A DNA stretch of 64,000 bases from Sphingobium sp. EM0848 (GTDB taxonomy: Bacteria > Pseudomonadota > Alphaproteobacteria > Sphingomonadales > Sphingomonadaceae): assembly GCF_013375555.1 (NCBI RefSeq), contig NZ_JABXWB010000001.1:1054001-1118000 (forward strand), in the 5' to 3' direction. A model generated the notes under the pieces. That model did not search any database and was not told the DNA's origin. It worked only from the letters and a program-made list of their open reading frames with translations. Positions 57,742 to 64,000 of this stretch are shown in pieces (within the stretch, counting starts at the first letter, position 1; each line of letters opens with the position of its first letter). Position numbers and translations under genes: made by a program.

Positions 57742-57752
57742 GCAGAGTCTCC

Positions 57753-58205
57753 TTACAGCGCGGGCTGGGACAGTTTTTCGACGCGGCCAGCATGGCGGCC
57801 GCCGCCGAATTCGGTGGAAAGGAAGGCGGTGACGCAGGCCTTGGCCATGTCAACGCCGGTCAGGCGAGCGCCCAGAGCGAGGACATTGGCGTCATTATGT
57901 TCGCGGCTGAGCGCGGCGGACAGCGGTTCGGAAACCAGCGCGCAGCGGCAGGCGGGATTGCGGTTGACGGCGATGGAAATGCCGATCCCCGATCCGCACA
58001 GCGCAATGCCGCACTCGGCCGCGCCGGACGCAACCGCTGTCGCCAGTTTGTAACCGAAATCGGGATAATCCACCCGATCCGCGGTGGCCGGACCCAGATC
58101 ATCGACATCATGGCCCTCTGAGCGCAGCCATTCTGCAAGTTCCGCCTTCAGGTCGACGGCGGCATGGTCGGAAGCAAGGGCTATTTTCACGGCTCGGTTG
58201 TCCAC
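57753..58205 (-). CDS. rpiB: ribose-5-phosphate isomerase B
   Basis: A 150-residue RpiB of the pentose-phosphate pathway interconverting ribose-5- and ribulose-5-phosphate. The family signature is seen in [15 protein letters not shown], the catalytic cysteine in [13 protein letters not shown], and [12 protein letters not shown]. The start codon GTG at 58205 gives MDNRAVK; GTG at 58190 (MKIALA) is an equally possible start. It heads the rpiB-glyA-nrdR-trmJ operon. Confidence 0.95.
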   Translation of the reverse strand: MDNRAVKIALASDHAAVDLKAELAEWLRSEGHDVDDLGPATADRVDYPDFGYKLATAVASGAAECGIALCGSGIGISIAVNRNPACRCALVSEPLSAALSREHNDANVLALGARLTGVDMAKACVTAFLSTEFGGGRHAGRVEKLSQPAL

Positions 58206-58293
58206 TCACGCAAAAGGTGATTCGTTCTGCGCGCCTATTAGGGGGTGCGCCGCAATATTGCCACCGTCCACCTGTCTGCCTATGGCCTGTTCC

Positions 58294-58488
58294 ATGGCAG
58301 GCACGATTTTATCGATATTGATGCTGGCAGGCATAGCCCTGACCGGCGGGGGCATCTACGCCATAGTGAAGCAGCGCGACCGCAAGCGCGGCATGCTGAT
58401 GATCGTCGCGGGCCTCGTCATGTTCGCCAATGTCGCGATCACGGCCATTCCCGGCCCCGACCTGCCGGTCATGGAAAACAATCGTTAG
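58294..58488 (+). CDS. small two-helix membrane protein (64 aa)
   Basis: A 64-residue protein with two hydrophobic segments (GTILSILMLAGIALTGGGIYA and MLMIVAGLVMFANVAITAI, split here by the basic KQRDRKRG) and a short polar tail. The arrangement looks like a genuine inner-membrane hairpin. ATG 58282 is an alternative start. No clear ribosome site is visible. Its stop overlaps the convergent HPP-CBS stop by 4 bp. Function unknown. Confidence 0.6.
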   Translation: MAGTILSILMLAGIALTGGGIYAIVKQRDRKRGMLMIVAGLVMFANVAITAIPGPDLPVMENNR

Positions 58489-59570
58489 GCCCGCAGCGCC
58501 ACTGCCGCCAGCAGATCGGTCTGCGTGATGAGGCCCCGTAGCATGCGGTCTTCATCCACCACAATCGCCTCGCGCCATCCTCCACCCGTCAAGGGGCGCA
58601 GGAGTGCGGCGACCGGCGTATCAGCATGGACGACATAGGGTTCCGCAGCGATGTCGCGCACGGTCTCGCCTTCCCGCGCCAGGTCCAGAGGCCCGATCCG
58701 CCCGCGCACGCGACCGGCATTGTCCAGCACGGGCAGGGACAGCAGCCGCCGTTCATGGAGCAATTGCCGGGCGTCGGCCACCGGCTCGCTTTCCCGCACG
58801 GAAATCACGTCGCGGGACATGATCTCACCGCAGGTCAGCCTACCATGCGCGCGTTCGGCCGCCCGCATCTCCGCATCGTGCAGCACGACCTGCAAGTCCG
58901 CCGCATCCACGTCCAGCGTGTCGCCATAGGCGTGTAGCGCTTCCTCGACATCCTGCTCGGACGGCGTGCGCAGGATCGGGGCGGGATCGCTGGTGCCATG
59001 TGTGCTGGCGGCCTTGGGCACGACATGGGGATAACTGTGGCCCGCCAGCCGATGGAAGATGATTGCAACGGCTACCAGCAGCGCCGTATTCACCGCCACC
59101 GGCACGAAGGCGAACATATAGCTCGGCGCGCCATGGGTGGCGCCGAGAACAGTGGACAGCGCCACGGCGCCGCCTGGTGGATGCAGGCAGCGCATCAGCG
59201 ACATGACCCCGATCGCGCACCCAACCGCCAGCGCCGCTGCGATGGTCGGATCGGGGATCAGTTTCGCGATGGTGATGCCTGTCAGGGCTGAAACCACATT
59301 GCCGCCGAAAACCGACCAGGGCTGGGCAAGTGGACTGGCCGGCACCGCGAAGAGCAACACCGCCGAAGCCCCCATCGGCGCCACCAACAGGGGATGAGCG
59401 ATCCCGTTACCCAGCATCAGCCCGCAGAGCAGGCCGGTAATGGCAATGCCGCCAATGGCTCCGCTCGCCGCCTTCAGACGGTCCAGAAAGCCGGGCCCGG
59501 CCGGTGCGGGAATGAAAGCGCTGTAATAGCGGCTCCAGATCAGGCGGACGTCGTTTTTCGGATCATTCAT
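58485..59570 (-). CDS. HPP-family membrane protein with CBS domains
   Basis: A 361-residue protein: an HPP transmembrane domain (residues about 30-175, with GNGIAHPLLVAPMGASAVLLF, where the family's signature proline region is visible, and CLHPPGGAVAL) followed by two C-terminal CBS domains (GEIMSRDVISVRESEPVADARQLL and VHADTPVAALLRPLTGG). HPP proteins transport nitrite or related anions in plant plastids; CBS domains would sense nucleotides. Substrate here unknown. ATG 59570. Confidence 0.87.
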   Translation of the reverse strand: MNDPKNDVRLIWSRYYSAFIPAPAGPGFLDRLKAASGAIGGIAITGLLCGLMLGNGIAHPLLVAPMGASAVLLFAVPASPLAQPWSVFGGNVVSALTGITIAKLIPDPTIAAALAVGCAIGVMSLMRCLHPPGGAVALSTVLGATHGAPSYMFAFVPVAVNTALLVAVAIIFHRLAGHSYPHVVPKAASTHGTSDPAPILRTPSEQDVEEALHAYGDTLDVDAADLQVVLHDAEMRAAERAHGRLTCGEIMSRDVISVRESEPVADARQLLHERRLLSLPVLDNAGRVRGRIGPLDLAREGETVRDIAAEPYVVHADTPVAALLRPLTGGGWREAIVVDEDRMLRGLITQTDLLAAVALRA

Positions 59571-59661
59571 CGCGCGCCGCCGCTAAAGCCGGTCGGGCGA
59601 ACCGCCAAGCGCGAATTTTCTGGGAGGCGCCAACCCCAGCTTCACCCCCGGTGAGGCGCGC

Positions 59662-59692
59662 AAAAGAAAAGGGGCCGCCGAAGCAGCCCCTT
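59662..59692 (-). terminator. intrinsic terminator after the alpha/beta hydrolase gene
   Basis: A 7 bp stem (AAGGGGC with GCCCCTT) around a short CG-rich loop; on the minus strand it ends in CCCCTTTTCTTTT. It lies just beyond the stop of the hydrolase at 59716. Confidence 0.75.
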
Positions 59693-59715
59693 AACTCCAA
59701 ACCCTTGAACCCAAT

Positions 59716-60372
59716 TCACCGGATCGGCGAATCCGGCGACAGCCGCATGTCGAGATAATTGTCCACCGACTTCATCAGCTGATCCAGCTCATGCTCGAAA
59801 AAGTGGTTTGCGCCACGGATTTCGTCATGATGGATGGTGATGCCCTTCTGCGTGCGCAGCTTGTCCACCAGCTTCTGCACGGCGCTGGCGGTCACGACCT
59901 CGTCCGCCGTTCCCTGCACGATGATGCCCGAGGACGGGCAGGGCGCCAGGAAGGAGAAGTCATACATGTTCGCCGGCGGCGCGACCGAGATGAAGCCGCG
60001 AATTTCCGGACGGCGCATCAGAAGCTGCATGCCGATCCACGCGCCGAAGGAGAAGCCTGCAATCCAGGTCGTCTGCGCCTCCGGATGGAAGCTCTGCACC
60101 CAGTCGAGCGCCGCTGCCGCATCGGACAGTTCGCCAATGCCGTTGTCGAACGTGCCCTGGCTGCGCCCGACGCCGCGGAAGTTGAACCGCAGCACCGCAA
60201 AGCCGCGCTTCACGAAGGTCTTGTAGAGCGCCTGGGTGATCCGGTCGTTCATCGTGCCGCCGCCCTGAGGGTGCGGGTGCAGGATCATCGCGACGGGCGC
60301 GCGGGGGCGGGGCGGGGGGCTGAAGCGGCCTTCGAGGCGACCTTCGGGACCGGGAAAGATTACGTCGGGCAT
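59716..60372 (-). CDS. alpha/beta hydrolase (dienelactone/acylpeptide type)
   Basis: A 218-residue single-domain alpha/beta hydrolase. The nucleophile serine lies in IAGFSFGAWIG, the aspartate in VQGTADEVV and the histidine in IRGANHFFEHE, completing the triad. The N-terminal HPHPQGGGTMND is a family marker of this clade. No signal peptide, so cytoplasmic. Substrate unknown. It is divergent from the cysteine desulfurase pair by about 146 bp. Confidence 0.87.
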   Translation of the reverse strand: MPDVIFPGPEGRLEGRFSPPPRPRAPVAMILHPHPQGGGTMNDRITQALYKTFVKRGFAVLRFNFRGVGRSQGTFDNGIGELSDAAAALDWVQSFHPEAQTTWIAGFSFGAWIGMQLLMRRPEIRGFISVAPPANMYDFSFLAPCPSSGIIVQGTADEVVTASAVQKLVDKLRTQKGITIHHDEIRGANHFFEHELDQLMKSVDNYLDMRLSPDSPIR

Positions 60373-60518
60373 GGCACCTGTTATGGTTCTGGGCGGCCCA
60401 ACCCCAGAAAGGAGGAACCGCGAATGGAGAAGGCGCAGCAGCCAGTGCTGGCGCTGCGCGACAGACCGCCTATATAGAAGCCGCTACCATTTCCGCAATC
60501 AATGAGTGTTTTCCGGCC

Positions 60519-61562
60519 TTGGCCTCCGACCGTCTCTATCTGGATCACGCCGCCACGACGCCGATGCTGCCTGCCGCCAAAGCGGCCATGGTCGAGGCGC
60601 TGGAGAACTGGTCGAACCCCTCCAGCCCCCATAGCGACGGAAGAGCCGCCCGCGCCGCGCTGGAAGACGCCCGCCGCCGGATCGGCGTCGCGCTGGGTTG
60701 GGAAGGGCAGATCATCTTCACATCCGGCGCCAGTGAGGCCGTCGCGATTGCGCTGACCCGCGCCAAGGCGGACCGTGTCCTGACCTCGCCGGTCGAGCAT
60801 GATTCGGTCCTGCGCGTCACGCCGAGCACCCAGCGGCTGCCGGTGGATGGGAACGGCCTTGTTCGTCCCTCTTCCCTCCATGGGAATGATGCGGGGCCGG
60901 TTCTGTTGGCCATTCAGCATGTCAACAACGAAACGGGCGTGATCCAGCCGCTGGACGCGATCGACCGGGACGGCGTCACCCTCTTTGCCGACTGCGCCCA
61001 GAGCGCCGGGAAACTCCCGCTTCCGGACGCTGACATGATCGCCATCAGCGCCCATAAATTCGGCGGTCCTCCGGGTATCGGCGCGTTGCTCATCCGGGAC
61101 CTCACCCTGATCCACCCCAGTGGCGGGCAGGAACAGGGCTATCGGGCAGGGACGGAGAACCTCCCCGCCGTGCTGGCCATGGCAGCGGCGCTGGAGGGGC
61201 GCGCCGACTGGCTGCCTCAGGCCGCCCTGCTGCGCGCCAGACTCGATGCCGCAATCGAGGGTTCTGGCGGCCAGATCGTCGCCCGCGACGCCGCGCGCAT
61301 CCCTGCCATCGCCAGCTATCGCATGCCCGGCCTTTCGGCGCGCGCCCAGCTTATCCAGTTCGACCTTGCGGGCATATCCGTCTCGGCGGGCAGCGCCTGT
61401 TCTTCCGGTTCGCTCAAGACCAGCCATGTACTCCACGCCATGGGCTGGGACGAAGCACAGGCCGGCGAAGTCATTCGCGTGAGTTTCGGTCCCGCCACCA
61501 ATGAAGCCGACATGGATCGCTTCATCGCCCAATGGACCAAAATGGCCGAGCGCGCCCGATGA
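60519..61562 (+). CDS. cysteine desulfurase (class V aminotransferase), first of a pair
   Basis: A 347-residue PLP enzyme. DHAATTPM opens the N-terminus, the PLP lysine is in ISAHKFGG, the catalytic histidine in VEHDSVLR, and the mobile active cysteine in SAGSACSSGS, so it should donate sulfur for Fe-S or thiolation. The start codon is TTG at 60519; no in-frame ATG lies nearby, and the N-terminus matches the family from residue 3. Its stop overlaps the next gene's start as ATGA. At 347 residues it is shorter than IscS. Confidence 0.88.
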   Translation: MASDRLYLDHAATTPMLPAAKAAMVEALENWSNPSSPHSDGRAARAALEDARRRIGVALGWEGQIIFTSGASEAVAIALTRAKADRVLTSPVEHDSVLRVTPSTQRLPVDGNGLVRPSSLHGNDAGPVLLAIQHVNNETGVIQPLDAIDRDGVTLFADCAQSAGKLPLPDADMIAISAHKFGGPPGIGALLIRDLTLIHPSGGQEQGYRAGTENLPAVLAMAAALEGRADWLPQAALLRARLDAAIEGSGGQIVARDAARIPAIASYRMPGLSARAQLIQFDLAGISVSAGSACSSGSLKTSHVLHAMGWDEAQAGEVIRVSFGPATNEADMDRFIAQWTKMAERAR

Positions 61563-62647
61563 CCATCTATCTCGACTATCAGGCGACGACCCCACTCGCG
61601 CCCGAGGCCTTCGACGCGATGGTCCCGCTGCTTCGCGACCAGTTCGCCAACCCGCACAGCCCGCACAGGCTGGGCCGCGCAGCCACCGCGCAGGTCGAAA
61701 TCGCCCGCGCCGAAATCCTCAAATTGCTTCCGGAGGGCGGTCGGCTTCTCTTCACCTCCGGCGCTACCGAAGCGCTCAACTTGGGCGTTCAGGGCGCGCC
61801 CGCAGGTGGCATCATTACCCTCGCGACCGAACATGCCGCCGTTCTCGACACGGTCGAAGCGCAGGGCAGGGCGGGGCGCGGCATCGCGATCCTGCCCGTG
61901 GGTCCCGATGGTCTCGTGGACCTCGATCAGGCGGCCAGGGCCATCCGTCCCGGCGTGGCGCTGGTCGCCGCGATGCTGGTGAACAATGAAATCGGCGTCG
62001 TCCAGCCCATCGCCGAACTGGCGGACCTTGCCCATAAGGCAGGCGCCCTGTTCCTTTGCGATGCCGTTCAGGGCTATGGTCGCGTTCCGATTCCGCCTCA
62101 ATGCGACATGGTGGCGATCAGCGCCCACAAGATCCATGGCCCCAAGGGCATCGGCGCGCTCTGGTTGCGGGAGGGCGTGACCCTCACCCCCATCATCCAC
62201 GGCGGTGGGCAGGAAGGGGGGCTGCGTTCCGGCACCCTTTCGCCCGCTCTTTGCGCCGGTTTCGGCGTTGCCGCCCGCCTGATGCGGGAGCGTGCCGAAT
62301 CCGATCGGGCGCATGTCGAATCGCTCTGGACGGCGGCGCGTGCGCTCTACTGCGAATGGACACTCAACGGCAGCGCGGATCGGCGCTATCATGGCAATCT
62401 CAACCTGCGCCGGGCGGGCGTGGACGGCGCGCGGCTGTTGTCGGATTGCCGCGATGTCGCTTTTTCGCTCGGCAGCGCTTGCGCAAGTGGGTCCGGGCGG
62501 CCTAGCCATGTGCTGCGCGCACTCGGCCTGTCAGACGCCGAGGCGCGAGGATCGGTGCGGATCGGCTTCGGCCGCTATACCACACTGGCCGAGTTGGAGG
62601 ATGCCGCGGGGATAATGAACAGGGCAGCCCAAATATGGGCGCGTTAA
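61559..62647 (+). CDS. cysteine desulfurase (class V aminotransferase), second of a pair
   Basis: A 362-residue paralogue of the preceding enzyme. The core is the same (LDYQATTPLAP, ATEHAAVLD, ISAHKIHGPKG, and GSACASGSGRPSHVL with the active cysteine), so it is probably active. It is coupled to the first gene by an ATGA overlap, suggesting both are made in fixed ratio, possibly for a heterodimer or for two sulfur routes. A [2Fe-2S] ferredoxin gene follows 74 bp later, supporting a role in Fe-S assembly. Confidence 0.88.
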   Translation: MTIYLDYQATTPLAPEAFDAMVPLLRDQFANPHSPHRLGRAATAQVEIARAEILKLLPEGGRLLFTSGATEALNLGVQGAPAGGIITLATEHAAVLDTVEAQGRAGRGIAILPVGPDGLVDLDQAARAIRPGVALVAAMLVNNEIGVVQPIAELADLAHKAGALFLCDAVQGYGRVPIPPQCDMVAISAHKIHGPKGIGALWLREGVTLTPIIHGGGQEGGLRSGTLSPALCAGFGVAARLMRERAESDRAHVESLWTAARALYCEWTLNGSADRRYHGNLNLRRAGVDGARLLSDCRDVAFSLGSACASGSGRPSHVLRALGLSDAEARGSVRIGFGRYTTLAELEDAAGIMNRAAQIWAR

Positions 62648-62721
62648 AAGCATCGTGCGGGAAAGAGGGAGCCGATTTTCCGCGATAGCGATGCGACAAC
62701 AAATGCGGGGAACGTCGCACC

Positions 62722-63057
62722 ATGACCAGGGTAGTCTTCATCAGCGCGGACGGGGAGTGCAGGCAGGAAGTCGAAGCGCCGGCAGGATCGGTCCTGCTGG
62801 AAGTTGCGCAGGCGGCGGGCCAACCACTCGAAGGCACTTGCGAGGGGCAGATGGCCTGTTCCACCTGTCATGTCATCGTCGACGCCGCCGACTTCCCCAA
62901 GCTCAAGAAAGCCAGCGAGGATGAAGAGGATATGCTCGATCTCGCCGCCGCCGCGACCCGGACCAGCCGCCTGTCCTGCCAGATCGTGCTTGATGAGAAG
63001 CTCGAAAGCCTGACCGTCCGTATTCCGGGCGAATTCTGCAATATGCAGGGGATGTAA
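62722..63057 (+). CDS. [2Fe-2S] ferredoxin (adrenodoxin type)
   Basis: A 111-residue ferredoxin carrying one [2Fe-2S] cluster. The ligand pattern C-X5-C-X2-C with a distal cysteine is visible in GTCEGQMACSTCHVIV and RLSCQIVLD. It may supply electrons for cluster assembly, as Fdx does beside IscS, matching its place after two cysteine desulfurases. ATG start at 62722. A beta-lactamase gene starts 2 bp after its stop. Confidence 0.93.
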   Translation: MTRVVFISADGECRQEVEAPAGSVLLEVAQAAGQPLEGTCEGQMACSTCHVIVDAADFPKLKKASEDEEDMLDLAAAATRTSRLSCQIVLDEKLESLTVRIPGEFCNMQGM

Positions 63058-63058
63058 T

Positions 63059-63991
63059 TTGATCAGACCCCTGCTTCTTTTCGCCTGCTTGCTGGGGGCT
63101 GCTCCGGCTTTGGCGCAGGATGCGGCTCCCCGCCAATCGCTCCTTCCGCCCGCCCCGCGCTATATGGTGAGCGAATCGGCGATGAAGTCGGTCCGCAATC
63201 CTAAGGAGATCGAGACCGAGACCGGGGGTCGCCTGGGTGTCGCGCTGGTCGACGGCAAGGGAGGGTTGATCCTTGGCTTCAATCGCGATGAGCGGTTTGC
63301 CATGTGTTCGACCTTCAAGGCGCCGCTGGCCGCTGCTGTCCTGACTGGCGCCGAAGGCGGAAAATTCGGCCTTGAGGGGCAGGTCAGTTTCACCAAGGCG
63401 GACATTCTGGATTATGCGCCCGTCGTCAAAAAGAACGCCAAGCGCGGCCGCATGTCGATGGATGAGCTGGCCGCCGCCGCTGTAGAGGTCAGCGACAACA
63501 GCGCCGCGAACCTGCTGCTTCCCATGGTTGGCGGCCCCGAGGGGCTTACCCGATATATGCGTGCGCATGGCGACATGGTGACGCGCCTCGACCGCACCGA
63601 ACCCACGCTCAACGAAAATGCGGAGGGGGACGAGCGTGACACCACCAGCCCCGCCGCCATGGCCGGTCTGATGGCGCGTCTGATCTTCACCGATCTGAAG
63701 CCGGCAAGCGCCGACAAGCTGCGCGGTTGGCTGAACGCCAGCACCACCGGCGACAACCGCATCAAGGCGGGGTTGCCCAAGGGCTGGACCTCCGGCAGCA
63801 AGACCGGCAGTTGCGGCACCGCCTATAATGATGTGGCGCTGGTGAAGGCGCCCTCGGGCGAGGAATATGTCCTCGCAATCTATCTCGACCGGCCCACTGT
63901 GGATTCCAGGGCGGCCGAAGCAGCCATTGCGGAAACAGCCCGCGCCGCACTGGATTTCGTAGGGAAAGCGCAGAAAACAGGGTTGGAATAA
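63059..63991 (+). CDS. class A beta-lactamase with carbapenemase-type residues
   Basis: A 310-residue serine beta-lactamase with a signal peptide (RPLLLFACLLGAAPALAQ). Ambler motifs: S70-X-X-K in CSTFK (Ser84, Lys87 here), SDN in EVSDNSAANL, the omega-loop RTEPTLN with E166 and N170, and KTG in SKTGSCG. Cysteines at Ambler 69 and 238, S237, and an arginine near 220 (TGDNRIKAG) match the set found in class A carbapenemases such as NMC-A, SME and KPC. The start codon is TTG, with AGGGG upstream, 2 bp after the ferredoxin stop. Spectrum is inferred only. Confidence 0.92.
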   Translation: MIRPLLLFACLLGAAPALAQDAAPRQSLLPPAPRYMVSESAMKSVRNPKEIETETGGRLGVALVDGKGGLILGFNRDERFAMCSTFKAPLAAAVLTGAEGGKFGLEGQVSFTKADILDYAPVVKKNAKRGRMSMDELAAAAVEVSDNSAANLLLPMVGGPEGLTRYMRAHGDMVTRLDRTEPTLNENAEGDERDTTSPAAMAGLMARLIFTDLKPASADKLRGWLNASTTGDNRIKAGLPKGWTSGSKTGSCGTAYNDVALVKAPSGEEYVLAIYLDRPTVDSRAAEAAIAETARAALDFVGKAQKTGLE

Positions 63992-64000
63992 GCCAACCCC

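Noticed and set aside
55765..58053. 762-residue open frame on + strand over trmJ, nrdR, glyA and rpiB
   Set aside because: It is antisense to four certain genes and has Arg/Gly/His-rich composition without domains. A shadow of GC-rich coding DNA.

Overview
This 64 kb window reads as core chromosome of a GC-rich alphaproteobacterium, most likely a sphingomonad (Sphingobium, Sphingomonas or Novosphingobium type). The call rests on a MucR/Ros regulator, the cell-cycle phosphotransferase ChpT, a cysteine-poor alphaproteobacterial Fur, the block nfu-tsaB-rimI / mucR / fur-plsC-miaB-phoH-ybeY-corC, a TonB-dependent receptor of sphingomonad style and the rluD-rpoH pair. No phage, conjugative element, integrase or CRISPR array is visible.

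Layout. 0-5 kb: the end of an acyl-CoA thioesterase, lpd, a PAP2 phosphatase, a DUF2142 membrane protein and a small STAS-like protein. 4-12 kb, minus strand: corC, ybeY, phoH, miaB, plsC, fur, mucR, rimI, tsaB and an Nfu scaffold, covering RNA and ribosome maturation, metal control and Fe-S assembly. 12-24 kb: a PPOX-like protein, an RhlE-type helicase, an M16 protease and a TetR-controlled RND efflux operon with a clear 20 bp operator. 24-29 kb: ogt, tRNA-Arg, nth, dapB, a sirtuin and an ECF sigma/FecR pair. 29-34.5 kb: tRNA-Leu, tig, a GT2 glycosyltransferase, clpP and clpX. 34.5-46 kb: a TonB receptor, mtgA, a CinA-type protein, map, glnB-glnA, a nitronate monooxygenase, chpT, a JAB protease, rluD and rpoH. 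46-50 kb: an M28 and an S9 peptidase.

50.1-54 kb is the only clearly mobile stretch: two group II introns in the same orientation between the S9 peptidase gene and rpsD. The rpsD-proximal one has an intact reverse transcriptase and starts 5 bp beyond the T-run of the rpsD terminator, the target choice of class C introns. The other has an intact domain V but a frameshifted reverse transcriptase.

54-64 kb: rpsD, chorismate mutase, a TrmJ-type methyltransferase, nrdR, glyA, rpiB, an HPP-CBS membrane protein, an alpha/beta hydrolase, two translationally coupled cysteine desulfurases, a [2Fe-2S] ferredoxin and a class A beta-lactamase with the cysteine pair typical of carbapenemases.

Most of the window is ordinary housekeeping DNA. 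What deserves a second look: the intron pair, the beta-lactamase, an 89 bp double-hairpin repeat present in two diverged copies with identical 31-27-31 architecture, and the control regions of glnB-glnA and the efflux operon. I found no convincing new multi-gene system.
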